A DNA stretch of 64,000 nt from contig JAHLKG010000002.1 of assembly GCA_025526995.1 (NCBI GenBank), positions 1,674,001-1,738,000 on the forward strand, given 5' to 3'. The position numbers were made by a program, and so were the translations under genes. Positions 51,259 through 63,379 of this stretch are shown here, piece by piece (positions within the stretch are counted from its first letter, which is position 1; each line of letters starts with the position of its first letter). Under the pieces are notes generated by a model. It did not search any database. It had not been told where the DNA came from and saw only the letters and a list, made by a program, of their open reading frames with translations. The stretch is from Powellomyces hirtus. Taxonomy: Eukaryota > Chytridiomycota > Chytridiomycetes > Spizellomycetales > Powellomycetaceae.

Positions 51259-54200
51259 TCACAGGGAAGCCTCCAACGCCTCACGTTCGCGTTTCTTCTC
51301 CCCTCTTTCCCTTCCATACGCAACAGCGACCAATCCCAGGGCCGCTACGAGGACCCACTGTGGGGTACTCAACATGCCAAAGATGCCACCGACGGTCCTA
51401 ACGATCGTTTTGACCATCCACCTGACAACCAGGCCCACAATGAGTACGACAATGGCTGCGACGGCAACCAGGCGTTTGGGGTCAGAATCCTTGACGACCG
51501 CGCGGAGGTCGAGCGGGTCGGCCGAGTCGGGCAGTGTGGCGGGCGCGTGGGGGGCGAGGAAGGGGCGGAGGAGGCGTAGGACGAGGGAGAGGAGGGCGAG
51601 GGTGTAACGCGTGGATGTAGATGATGATGATGACGACGACGACGACGCTGAGGAGATTGTGGTTGTGGGTGTGAGGACGGAGGCGGGCACGACGGCGGCA
51701 TGGGAGGATGCGGAGATGGACTGAGCGCGCCGTTTAACTGGATGCGAAGCCGATGCAGCGATCAGTGTGGTCGCTGCGGAAGCCGTTGCTGATTCCGGCA
51801 CAGCGCGGGACGCCGCAGGCTGGCTGGATCGGCTGTTGCCAGCAACAGCAGACGCAGCTACTGGTGCCGCAGCAGCAGCGCTCGGGGCCACAGGAACCGG
51901 AGCACCACTATTCGCATTCGTTGTCGCCGATTTCTTGACCGCGACCATAATTGCATTGCTCTCATCCGTCTCCACGCTTCCCTGCACGCCATTGACCGTG
52001 AACGCCAGCTGGTCTGCGCGGCCTTTGCGTTTCAGCATCCTGACATCAACAGCGACAATGCCCGCCCGTTTGACGGCTTCTCCATCAATGTAAATCCGCA
52101 CAAAGCGCTTGTCGGGTGTGACTCTGACACGAAGGTACTTGTCGGCGGTCGCGTGCGGGATTTCAAGGTCGATGCCGGCGGGGTACATGCGGGCGTCGAC
52201 GGCGAGTTCGACGAGACCGGCAGTCTTGGCCACCGGTGTTGTAGTGTCAGCTGCTGCCGAAGTGGCGTCCAGGAGGTACGACAATTCGTAGGTTCCCGAC
52301 TTGTGGTCAAACAAGTCCTTCTTAACAGTGGTTTTGACGCCCTCGGTGTTATTTCCCAGGACTTTGGCCGCGGGGGGCGCTCCATTCGCTTTCAAGTACT
52401 TCAACACCTCGGCCACGCACAGCGGGGTCTGGATGCTAACGGCCTTGACAATCGCACTCGGGATATTTCCCTTCACGTCGATCTTGACCACATACGTAAC
52501 TGCGACGCCGCCCTGTGGTGCCGGTTTCAGGACCCATCCGGCGACCGTGAGGTCAGCGCGGACGTATTTGGACGTCGGGGGCACGAGTTGGTTGTCGAGA
52601 ACAGAGGTGGCGACGACGTAGGTTGTTTGCGACCGGGCGTCGAAGATGGTCACTTGGAGACCGCAGATGTCACGACCAGAGACGGGGAACTGACCTTTTT
52701 GGCGCGAATGGAAGACGAATTCGTTGGGATTGAGGTATTCTACCATGGTGCCTTCTTCGAAGCGTGCGTCCCCTAAGCGCAATGAGACAAAGAAAATTAG
52801 CAATCATTCTCTAAAACTCGCAATCCTTTGCAAGTTCTTAACATACAAATCTTCCTCGCTCCATTACTCCTCAACACATTCACAACATCATCCACCGAAT
52901 ACTCGGGAGGGAAGACCGCATCGCCTCTAACGATCGGCATGGCGCCCGCCGTTTCTTCAATCGTGGAGATTTTGACACCGTGCTGATCGGAATGATATTT
53001 CCAGTTGCTGGTGGGGTTGTCGTCAGTAACGAGCTGTTTCAGGTACTTGAGGGCTTTGACGCCCGATTCTGTGTGCCGGTGCGGGATGTAGGTTGGCCGG
53101 GCAACGGCGACCTGGGCGGGTGCCGCTGGTTTGGGAACAGGCGAAGCTGGTTTTGGAGCAGTAACCGATTTGGCGCCCGGGACTTCAGAGGCCACGACAA
53201 GTGTGGCGACGGTGACTGGCTCTGCCGCGGGGGCCACCACAGGTTGCGCTGTAGGTGGGGTAGGCGGGATGACGGTGGGAGTCGAGGGAATCTCACGTTT
53301 GACGTTTTCCACCACTGGAGGTTGTCCCATCTCCTTTGGTGGCTCCGGCAGCAACGGGCCTCCATTCACAGTCCACTCTCTGCCGGGTTTGACCGTGATG
53401 ATCACGTCCACATCGCCAGCCGCATCTCCCGCCACGACCACTTTCAACAGCACAGCGTCAGTGCCCACACTCGCTTTCACGTCATCTTCCCACTCGTGGA
53501 CCTTGTACACCTCGACTTTATCTTTTGGCGACACGGCGAGCTGTGCTCCATTCTTGTAGGCTTTGTTTGCAGGGACCGCAATCAGCACGACTCGGCCTCT
53601 GTGAGTTGTTTTGCGGTATTCCAGGGTGCATGTGCTATCCTTCTGAGAGTAATCTTCGGTGCGGAGAGAGAGGTGTCGGCCCGGGTTCTGACTGCCGGCG
53701 CGGACGACAAAGGGGATGAAGGATTTATCGGCAATGTACTTGAAGATTTCGGCAATGCAGAGTGGAGTTTGGGTTTGGATGACTTTGATGATAGAGCTCG
53801 GGACGTTGCCCTTGATGTCCACCTGCACAATATACGTGACAGCGACGCCTCCCTGCGGCAACGGCTTAATGATCCAGCCCGCGACCGTCAGATGCGCTCT
53901 GACACGCTTCGAGTCGGTGGGGGAGGCCCGATCGACAACACTGGTGGCCGTGTAGTAGATGGTACCGTCAGGGTCGAAGTGGGTCAAGTTGGTAGTAACA
54001 AAATCGCGGCCAGAGACGGGGAAGGTTCCCTTTTGCTGGGAATACATGAGTGCTTCGTCGAGATTGTAGTTGACAAGTGCGCGGCCGTCTTCGAAGCGAC
54101 CGTCCCACAATTTCCTGGCAGAAGCGCTCTTGACCACACTCAGGACCTGCTGGGCGGTGTGAGGCGCCTTGAGGACGGCATCACCACGGACCATGGGCAT

Positions 54201-55868
54201 GGGAGCGCCCGCGATGGTTTTGAGGGAGATCTGCACGCCTTGGTTTTCCGAATGTGGGGTCCAACCGGCTTCCTTCGGCTCCAAACCTTGGAGGAGTCGG
54301 AGGGAAAGGTTTGCGGCTTCGTTGTGCGGGTTGGTCGAGACTGGTTCCGGTGCAGCAGGTTCTTCTGCCAGAAGTTTGGGGGCCGGCATGTCCAGGACCG
54401 AAGATGATGTCGTCTCGTGGATGGAAGATTGGTGGTGGATACCTTTGTCCCGGTCGTCGTCGTCCTCGCGTTCGTCTTCCGTCATTTCGTCGACGGCGAC
54501 CAAGTCCGACAGTGACTCTGAGTCTGTTGCCGAATGTTCGGCGGCGTGACGATCCTCAGCACCGCCGACAGAAGCGGGATGCTGCTGTTGCTGTTGGGTT
54601 TGAGGGTGCTGCTGTTGCTGTCGCTGCATTTCATGGCTATTGTTCGTTGTGGCCACCGGTCTCTGGTGTTGCTGTTGATACTGGTGCTGGTCGATCACGG
54701 GCAAGACGTTCCTGCGGAAGTTGGAAGAGTCCATGAACGGGTCGACAAACGCCGAAGGTACAACGGCAGCAACAGGTGCAGGGTTGCGTTGCGCCATGGA
54801 AGTGGAGCGCTCGGGTGCCACAACAAAAGGCGGGAATTGGGGGATCTGTTCTTGTTCCGAGTATACCGAGGATCGTGTGGTTGTGGGACTTGTCGTATGT
54901 ACGGTTGCGCGACGCAGCATCTGCGCATCGGCTTCCTGTTGAGGCGGGGGACCGTTTTTGCGCAGGTAATCTTCGACGCCGACGACGACCAGCGCGCGGC
55001 GGGCAAGATACCTCTTGACGACGGAACCGGGGAGCATGCCGCCGACGTCGGTCTGGATGTAGTAGGAGACTTTTGTGCCGAGGGTGCGTCCGTCAGTGGC
55101 AATCTGGGGCTCGAGGACCCAACCATTAAGCATGAGGAGTGCGCGGACGCGGCCCGGGTGTTTGGGGATTTTGGGCGTGTCGACCGAAGTACTGGCGTAG
55201 GCAATGGTTCCCGTCGCTGGATAGAACGCTTTGCGGTCGACGAGGGCCAGATCGCGGGTGGAGGCGATTGCTTGAGAGAGGGCCGTGCCGGGCTTCATGA
55301 CCATGTAGCTGAGAGAGGTCGTGTCGTTGATATGGTCGACAACATGGCCATCGAGATACCAGTTGTCCCATAATTGCCTGTTTTTGATGAGGGGAAAGAT
55401 GGCGTCGGGCGCAAAGCCGTGGACGATGTTAACGCCCTTGAAAACTGGGACAGAGTACTGTTTGGAGCTTTTTGCAGTGCGATAGACGACAGCACCGGTG
55501 CCGTGGGTGAGGACGGGTTTCCAAGAGTCGTGGTTAGACGCGGCGAGGTCAGACAAGTTCCGGAGAGCAGCCTCGGCTTGGTCGAGCAGGGCCTGGCTGT
55601 GCGGGGACAGGGCGGCGACGGGCGGTCCGTTGTCGTCAAATCCATGAGGAGTCAGCTGCAGCGGGCCGTGGGTGAGGGTTGCGTGGGACGAGGCAGCACT
55701 ATCGGGCCGGGGATGCTGTTGCTGCAGGTAAAAGTCAGAGGAAGCGGTGGTTGACGAGGAGAAGCGGTGGTTCTCGTAGTAGTTGTTTTCGTAGTGGCCG
55801 TTGTAGTTGCCGGGCGCACTATCGGGTGAGGTTGGCGACGACGGCCCATAGTTATGCTGCTGAGACAT
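51259..55868 (-). CDS. membrane-anchored protein with three START lipid-transfer domains
   Basis: Two exons (55868-52847, 52772-51259) give 4,536 nt, 1,511 residues; the single intron splits START domain 3 and splices to ARKIWDARFEEG, matching ARKLWDGRFEDG of domain 2. A low-complexity Asn/Tyr/Ser/Gln start is followed by START1 (VPVFKGVNIVHGFAPDAIFP; NRQLWDNWYLDGHVV), an unordered Gln/Asp-rich stretch, START2 (GAPMPMVRGDAVLKAPHTAQ; QKGTFPVSGRDFVTTNLTHF) and START3 (GAMPIVRGDAVFPPEYSVDD; QKGQFPVSGRDICGLQVTIF). An unnamed beta-rich module follows both START2 and START3, each ending in TVNG. Near the C-terminus are two or three hydrophobic segments (VAVAAIVVLIVGLVVRWMV; PQWVLVAALGLVAVAYG). START domains carry sterols or phospholipids; the tail suggests anchoring at the ER or a contact site. 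Confidence 0.88.
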
Positions 55869-55961
55869 GTCGGGAATTACTGAAGAGAGAGCTCTCTCGA
55901 CAAGAGATGTATGTGGCTATTGGGATATCAATATTATACTAGACTACAGAAGAACAAGTAG

Positions 55962-55984
55962 GCAAAAGCAAAAGCAAAAGCAAA
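55962..55984. repeat. short tandem repeat (GCAAAA)n
   Basis: Just under four copies of GCAAAA in the promoter of the START gene. Confidence 0.7.
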
Positions 55985-56485
55985 GTAAGAGGGAGGAGAA
56001 GGGGATAGGGTGCTTTCTTCTACCTAAGCAAGTCGTGAGAAGGATGGGCGGAAGGCGACAAAATGCACACCTTCTTCCACTTTTGTAAGCATAACTCTAT
56101 TTCATGAGGTGTGACAAAGCGGCATCTGCAGATGGACGGCGGACGCAAGCGGGCGGAAGCCTCACCAACTCTCCAACCTTTAGACTATTGCTACCGGTGT
56201 ATCGGCGTTACTTTCTGTCCGAGTTGCTGTAGTCGTTGTGAGATGCCGGAAGACTCGCAACGGAGGCCGAGGTAGTGTGACAAAAAGGTGTGACATTTCC
56301 CGCGTTGTCCGAGCCGCTGTCCTCAACTCAAGCAGTCACATGATGTATTATTGCGCACTGTATGACTTTGCACTACATTGTAAGACTTCGTACCACTTAC
56401 CCTGGATTCAGCACACGGATTGGGCGGCTGTCATTCTGTCAATTCGCTCAACGCGTCCCCGTTTTTCTCTCCAAAACAACACGAA

Positions 56486-56537
56486 TAGAGAACGAGAAAG
56501 AGGAGGAAAGAAAGGAAAAAAAGAGAGAGAGAGAGGA
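56486..56537. repeat. purine-rich (GA) tract
   Basis: About 50 nt of almost only A and G, including a (GA) run near 56523-56534, about 105 bp before the MFS start codon. GA tracts in fungal promoters keep DNA free of nucleosomes; that role is inferred. Confidence 0.6.
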
Positions 56538-56642
56538 CGACAGGGAAACACTTGTTTAGATGAGGAGATAGAAAGGACGTTTATCTATACACATAGAATA
56601 CCCTCACCACTCACTCTCACGTCTCCGGGCCCGTCCGCCACC

Positions 56643-58817
56643 ATGCCACACGCACTCCCGGCATCCCCAACGGGACCTGCCCCGACGGCTACCGCTAGGA
56701 ACATTTCCTTCTTGGCGGCTCTCTTGTCCATGGTATGTTGTGACTTTATTTGTCTTCTTTTATCGAACTGGCTTCTCAAGTTTCTGACCGTCGCCTTCTT
56801 TCAGGCGTGTGGAGGAACCTTGTATTTGTTTTCAGCCTATGCTACCACATGTATGTATAGTGGGAAGAGTACGCGCCAAAGCTGAGTTGGGAGGGGATAC
56901 GGAAAACAGAGATGTCGTGCTTGAACGTTAGGCAAAGTTGCGCTTGTTTAAAGCAAAGGAGGCACGCATCGCTTCCGAAGCAAAGAACCTCCTCGTGTTC
57001 CTTGCGCTGCGCTGCTTATCTGCTCCCGCGCGTTTCTCGCACATAGCTAGGCATTCACCTCTTCATCAATTAATGTCTCCGTACTATTTTGTAGTAGGAT
57101 ACACTCAGACGCAAACAAATGTCATCGCAAGCGCCGGCGGGTGAGTTCTCGTAAGCTCCCGAATCTCATCACGACCCTGCGCAGACAACTCAACCAGCAT
57201 TTGCAAAGCCTTGGAATGTACCTGTCCGGTCCAGTAATAGGCAAGCTAGTCGACACGTACGGCGGACGAAAGCTGGCTCTCGCGTCTGCGTTGTCGCTCG
57301 GAGCAGGATATGCCGGCCTTGGTAAAGAACGCGCGCCGAAATGCATGATATAATTCTTCTGCTTATTCTCCGTGTTGGTCTGATGTGCTTTCTTGTGTGT
57401 CGGCTCATTATATTGCAGCGTACACGTTCAACTCTGGCCTGTCGTTTATCTGGGCAGCGGCGGCTTATTCGCTGGTCGGTCTCGGAAGTGCTGGAAGCTA
57501 TGTATGTATATATCAAACAAACATACCGTAGCGCGGCGCAACAAAATTGCCAAATCAAATTTTCTGCAGTCGCAACGATGATATTAACCACATCGCCTAT
57601 CCGTGCGCTGTAAAATCTTGTTGCGTGTATGCAGAACTCAGCACTCACAACCAATGTGCGCACTTTCCCAGTCCACACCCACGGTCTTGTGGTCGGCATA
57701 TCCGTATCGCTCTTCGGCCTCTCGGGTTTCATCTTCTCGCAGCTCAGCAAGTTGTTCATGGACACCAAAGGCGGCGTTCTTGACACGTTCTCGTTCCTCC
57801 TTTTTGTCGCTGCAACTACCGGGGCCGCAAATCTTGTCGCGGCAACTTGTCTCTACGATTCTCGCGCGGCGCCAGCACGGCTGCCGGGAACACCACCGTC
57901 ATTGGAACGTCCTGCCAGCGGAAGTCGAAGACGGATCAGCGTCGAGCAGGAGGACATCCCAGCCGAAGCTGCGGGCATTTCGCCGATCCTGAGTCCTTCG
58001 CGGGACGACGAACCAGAAGACATTGACCATATTGGAGCAGCTGCGCGCGCATTTCACCAGCCGAGTCTGTTCCGCAACCCAGAAGCGTGGATCCTTCTGG
58101 CGGCGTTCACGATCTTGACTGGAACTGGCCTTATGTACATCAACAGTACGTACAACCTTCACGTTTTTGCAGATCATCTTGACACTTCCACGTCACACAG
58201 TAATCGACAATGGTTCATTGTTCCCTCTCGCCTTCACAGACATTGGCGCCATGCTTGCCACCGCCTCTTCGCTGCCTCTCGCACGCACCCACGTCTCCGT
58301 CCTCTCCATCTCCAACTCCCTCGGCCGCCTCATTGCCGGGTACCTCTCGGATCTCACCCGCATGCGAATCCCGCGCCTTTTCTACGTCCTCACCGCTTCC
58401 ATCTCGCTCGCCTCTGCTTACATCGCCGCCGCAACCACGGCCTCCGTCCCTGGCTACTCGGCCACCGCGGCGGTCGGACTCGGCTACGGGGTCGTCTTTG
58501 CCATCACTCCCGTCGTTGTTGGAGAATGGGGCGGCGTATCCAACTTTGGACTCAATTGGGGGTGGTTTCAGTGGGCACCGGCTATTGGCGGACAGTTGTT
58601 CAATACCCTGTTTGGCATGGTCATGGACAGAAACACGCCAGCAAAGGCATTGTCGATTGCGGCGACGACGCAAGTGCAGTGTCTCGGCCCAGCCTGCTAT
58701 CGCGCAACCTTTGTTGTCGCCGCCATGGCATCTACCCTGGCCGGCATCCTCATAGCGGTTCTGGTGGTCAGGTCTGTCAAGAGAAGACATGCTCGGGGAT
58801 ACGTGTCCATCCCGTAA
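56643..58817 (+). CDS. major facilitator transporter, MCH1/nodulin-like family
   Basis: The ATG at 56643 sits in a strong context (GCCACCATGCC). Exons: 56643-56732, 56805-56850, then about 57095-57140, about 57200-57320, about 57420-57500, about 57634-58145 and about 58240-58817. Segments in order: ACGGTLYLFSAYATT; YTQTQTNVIASAG; YLSGPVIGKLVDTYGGRKLA (the MFS loop 2-3 motif); NSGLSFIWAAAAYSLVGLGS; NSALTTNVRTFPVHTHGLVV; SLFGLSGFIFSQLSKLF; NPEAWILLAAFTILTGTGLM; ISNSLGRLIAGYLSDLTRMR; VVGEWGGVSNFGLNWGWFQW. The TNVRTFP and NPEAW motifs and the long central loop fit the MCH1/nodulin-like group. About 12 membrane helices are expected. The substrate is unknown; yeast Mch1 resembles monocarboxylate carriers without proven transport. 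Confidence 0.88.
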
Positions 58818-59286
58818 CGGACAGAAATATCTTGCTGCCTTTTTGCATTCACATACATATTTACTGCACATACCCCTTTATCGTTTGTGACGTCCCGGAC
58901 TGCACCTCGCCTCATGGAGATCTAGACATTTCTCAATCTCAGCGCATAGACAAAATTACAAACTATTTTTTTGACACTGATTTTCAATTTTTCTTTCGTA
59001 AATTTGGATCTCATTACTCATTGCAATAGTGAAAAATATTCATTCAATTGGTCTTTAACTTGTCTATTCGCATCAACGGACGATATCCAACATATAGTCC
59101 ATTTCATCAGAGAACCCAGCACAGCAAAGAAGGAGAAGCAAAGCACGCAAATATTTACGTTGCATTAAATACAAGAACATTCTCCTGTATCCAAATCCAG
59201 ATCTCCCCAGTCCTCTCATGAGCACGCGCGGGACTATTTTCTAGCACACACACACACACACACTCTCCTTCTCTCTTTGCTATATT
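58818..59286. other. convergent intergenic region
   Basis: Between the stops of the MFS gene and the MGA2-like gene. AT-rich, with a (CA)n microsatellite near its right end. No gene seen. Confidence 0.5.
59245..59263. repeat. (CA)n microsatellite
   Basis: Nine CA units in the 3' flank of the MGA2-like gene. Confidence 0.85.
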
Positions 59287-62200
59287 CTACACGACCAACC
59301 GGCCCACTTTCACAATCGCTCTTCCCTTTTGTTCAACCGTATTGAGCCACGCGCGGGCATCTTCGCTCTGTCCGACGCCCCACCGTTTGGCATGGTCGAA
59401 CCAGCCGCGGACGGGGCCGAGAATGTCGGCGTGCACGTTTTCAATCTTGGCCATGAGTTGCTCAACGTCCTGGTCCGATACAAGAATCTTGACGAGGATG
59501 AGGATGATGACGACTTTGTTTTCCACAAAAAAAAAAAAAAAACGAAAAAGAAATTAGCAAAAGACGGACAGAAGAAGGGGTAGTCCACGACACGAACACG
59601 TACACAATAGTAGAGGGACCCAAAAGGTCCACAAATTGCGATGCGTAGAGCCCGCCGACAGAGTAGCCGCCGCCTCCTTTCTGCGTTTCAGCATGGCCCT
59701 GTATCTTGCACAGCGCGTCTCATGAGTCCCAGAATATGACACACAGTCGCATTGAATGTGGGCCAGGTCCTGGTTGAGATAGACGAGGTCCGCGTCGTGG
59801 TCGGCGGCCGGATAGGTTGAGCAGTCGAGGACGTCATGGTAGTTGTGATGATGCGGATGGTGATGGGTAGGCGATGGCGGTTGTGGGTATACGCGGCGTT
59901 GTTGCGCTTGCTGTGTGGTGGTCGTTGGGATCGTTGTGGCTCGGTTGCTGCTGTTGTGTGCGGCAGGGGTGTAGGGCGGTGGGGGCAAGTCAGCTGGATC
60001 GGCAGCGGGCTGTTGTTCATCCTGCTGCTCCTTGGGATCAAATGAGGTTTCGGGTGCAAAACCTTGCTTGGCAGCAGCAGGCTCCTGCACTCCTCCGAAT
60101 CCAAATGTCGACGCCGACAAGGACGCCGGGAAGGCAAACAACGTCGGCAGCTGGGCAAGCGGGGCGAAATACCACATGCCGCCGCCGACGCTCTTTGCTT
60201 CCGCAGCCTTCTCCTCGCTGCCCGGAGCCAGATTGTAGAGGAGCTCCTCGGCGGTGATTGTGGGCCGCTCCTCCTCATTGTCCGCTTCTTTCTCTGACAA
60301 CGACAGAGTACCTGCCGTTGTGATAGCTGCTGAACCACGATGTTGCGTTCCCGCACCGCCACGGCCTCCACGGCCACGTTTACCTCTGCGCGGGCGATCG
60401 ACGAACCGTCGTGTGGTGCTGGAAGGTGCCTTGCCAAGCATCTCGCTGCTGTCGTCGCACAAACCACCGTCGCCCATCAAAGGCTTGGCCAGCTGGTCCA
60501 GTGAAGGTTTGTCCAGTGTGTCATTGTCCTCCGAGCACGCGTCGGAGGTGGATGCTGGCGACGCGGGGCGGGACAACGGGTGGCACTCTGGCACCTCATC
60601 TACAACATTGTCTTCGTCGTCCGTAACATCGACCAGCTGATTGTGAGCCACGATCGGGCTGGGGCGGAATGTGAACAGCAAGCGAGCAATCTGACAAAAC
60701 GCACGGAGGTAGAAAGATTAGATAACCCGGGGGCGGGAGCACGAACAAGAGTGGCGCAACGACGGAGGATACTTACGTCTCGATGTCCGGCAGCAAGTGC
60801 CAACTGCGCAGGTTGGAATCCATGCACTGTGCGCGCCATGTGATTTCCGCCGGCTAATCAAGATACGAAGGTGGAAAAGGGTTGAGCATCAAGGTCTTAT
60901 TCTCGAATCAAAGTCACGACGAAGAATCATACAGCTCCACGATTGCTCACCTTCCAATAGCGTCACCACAAGGCTCCACGACCCCGTCCAGGCGGCCAGA
61001 TGCAATGGAGTGAATCCACCAACATCCGGGCGGTCCAGAAGCCAACAACAGGTGCAGGCAGGCGGTGTGGCATGAACGATCCATTTGGCAAGGGTGGTCA
61101 TGCGGGCGAGAACAGCAAGATGCAGGATGGTATGCTTTCCAGAAATAGTCGCAACACCATGGTCATCATCGTGACCGTCGGGAAGGTCGCAGAGCATCTG
61201 GAGTACGAGTCGTTCGAGATCGCTTCTGCGAACCGAGGTGGGTAGGCCTAGGGACCGTCGTACAGCGTCCAGGGCGAGCTGCCTGTTGTCCATGGTGGTC
61301 GCACCACCTTGCACATCACCGGCGCCAGTGCTGGTCGGGTCGGCAACGATCCTCATGGCGATCTGTCGCGCATCTTCAAGTTTCCCCGTCATGCGGAGCC
61401 CAAGGACCTGCAGTGCGAGTTCCATGAGCGCACGGTCAGCGTCGTCCTTGTAGGTGAATGTCGCAGTGTCGGTTGTCGGGCCGACAGTGTCCTTGAAAGT
61501 CACAGGCACGGGCCCGGCCACTGGCGCAGGGGGTAGAACGCAGACCATGGTTGTTTCGCCCCAGAAATGCGTGCGGGTTGCAGGCATGCCGCCGAACATG
61601 ACCGTCAAGCCATCTGATTGAGAAGGAGGTAAACAAATGTCAAGCATTTTCTAAAAACATTGGTTCCCAACGCAGGCTCGAACTCTCACCATAGAATCCA
61701 CTGCCCAAAATCGTAATCTCCAGGCCTCCATGCAATGGTCCCTCGGCCGGAATAACACGATGAATCGTCGGCATAACCACCGGCATGAGTTGTTGATGGT
61801 GGTTGGTCTGATGCGGCCGGAACGCCAGAGTCGAGTCCTGCGGGTGCTGTACAAGGTAATCATTCAACATGCTGTTATAATCCGCTGAGTCGGCCGCAGG
61901 TGGGAGGATGGGCTCGAGGCCCATCATAAAGTCCGTGTCAACCACGGCTGGGTCGAGATTGAACCCGTGTGAGTCGTGGTGGTGGAGGAAACTGTGGTCG
62001 GGCATCATCATCGAGTCCGGACGCAGATCACCAGTAGCATTCGGGGACGCATCCGCATTGCCGTCCAGCATGGTTGGACTGGTCAATGACGCGAAAGCAG
62101 CCTTGTCGTTCGACATGGGTGACATGGGACTGGCTGGGATCATGGCCGTCGGTGATGTCGACGTTGCCGATGTATTGTCCGGGAACACGGACTGACGGCG

Positions 62201-63379
62201 GGGCATCAGGTCCATAGGCGGGGACATGGGCTCTTCCATGCGTTGGCGTTTGCGAGTGGTATTTGTGATGGTGTTAGGAATGGTAGTGGTATTGGTTGTG
62301 GGGTTGGGAACAGGTTTTGTCTTGGAAGATTTGTGGTCGTCTGTGATCATGATGGGTGGAGAAAGGCCGGTGGCAGCAATGCGACCAGTGTAGTCACGGA
62401 TGATGAAGTACACGCAGAAGCCAACCTTCTCGCCATGGTGGCGACAGTAGCATGTAATCCGGGTCGGCAGAATTGTGTCTCCCGAACTGAAATCCACCAT
62501 ATGAGCACAGTTCAATAGAATGACTTTCTTCTGCTCGAGAACCAAGCTCTCATCATCCAACACATCGTCGGATTTACCATTGGTTCCACCTACGCTGGCG
62601 TCTTCCCTTTTGATGGCAGCAGCAGTGTTCTTGGTGTTCGCCTCCTTCTTTCGCGCGCGCTTCCGTTCTCTCTGAATACATCCCAAACATGTCGTCACCG
62701 TCTTCGTGACATCGGAAGCGCACACCACCAGAGTTTCCAAGTTTAACACCGCATGGTCGGGTGGACTGCTTTCACCGACAATACAGTCCGCGGCCGCATC
62801 CTTCTTTCTCCTCAATCGTTCTTTCGGGATGAGGTGTTCAGGAAGACGCAGGTGTGACCACAGGGGTACTTTGTCGCCCTTATCCGTGACGAGCTGAAGA
62901 CAGAGTTTGATTTGGGTTTCCACGCGCGATTTGGCATTGTGTTGTGGTACGCCTAGAACACGGATTTGTAAGCCTTGCGAGTAGGTGAATCCATGCAAAG
63001 CGTCCAATTGGGCTTTGCTGCTGCTGCCAAGAAGGTCGGACGCTTGTGGTGCCGCCGGCACGAGGTTTGGTACCATTGCTGGCCAGGCAGTGGCCGGTGC
63101 AGCGAAATGCATCGAGTCCATAGCCGTGACACTAGGCATCAGCATCATGGAGGTAGTTGGTATGCCATTTCCCCGCGGCTGTTGACCCGCCTCGCTGTTG
63201 ACTGCTGATTGAGTGCTCTGGTATTGTTCTAACGGGACTCCCAGTGGAGTGACCCGGCCGGTATCATCTGGCGACCCATGTCGACTGGAGTAAGCAGAGT
63301 CGGCATCCGAAGGTGGATCGTCATTGACGACCCCGCCATTGCAGGGGTCGTCGGGTTTGGTGACCTTGCAGGGCGCCAC
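59287..63379 (-). CDS. MGA2: MGA2/SPT23-type membrane-tethered transcription factor (IPT/TIG, ankyrin, C-terminal TM)
   Basis: The frame opens at 63379 with GTG; the first in-frame ATG is at 63148 (MMLMPSVTAMD), and a 5' exon may be missing. The N-terminal half matches MGA2/SPT23: LQIRVLGVPQHNAKSRVETQ, IKLCLQLVTDKGDKVPLWSH, ILLNCAHMVDFSSGDTILPT, RITCYCRHHGEKVGFCVYFI. An IPT/TIG domain follows (IHRVIPAEGPLHGGLEITIL; GLTVMFGGMPATRTHFWGET), then ankyrin repeats (GKHTILHLAVLARMTTLAKW; GGFTPLHLAAWTGSWSLVVT; FQPAQLALAAGHRD) and a long disordered stretch rich in Gln/His/Pro. The membrane segment LWTFWVPLLLFVIILILVKI is formed by joining exons across the intron 59514-59603. A luminal tail of about 60 residues ends VGRLVV. 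Relatives sense ER lipid saturation and activate the desaturase gene OLE1 after processing. Confidence 0.9.

Larger units (their letters stand above)
55869..56642. other. divergent intergenic region
   Basis: Promoter region between the START gene and the MFS gene. It holds a short GCAAAA repeat and a purine tract (both listed). No gene seen. Confidence 0.5.

Noticed and set aside
54534..55373. 279-codon plus-strand frame opposite the START gene
   Set aside because: Antisense shadow of a 3-kb coding exon in GC-rich sequence, without domain similarity.
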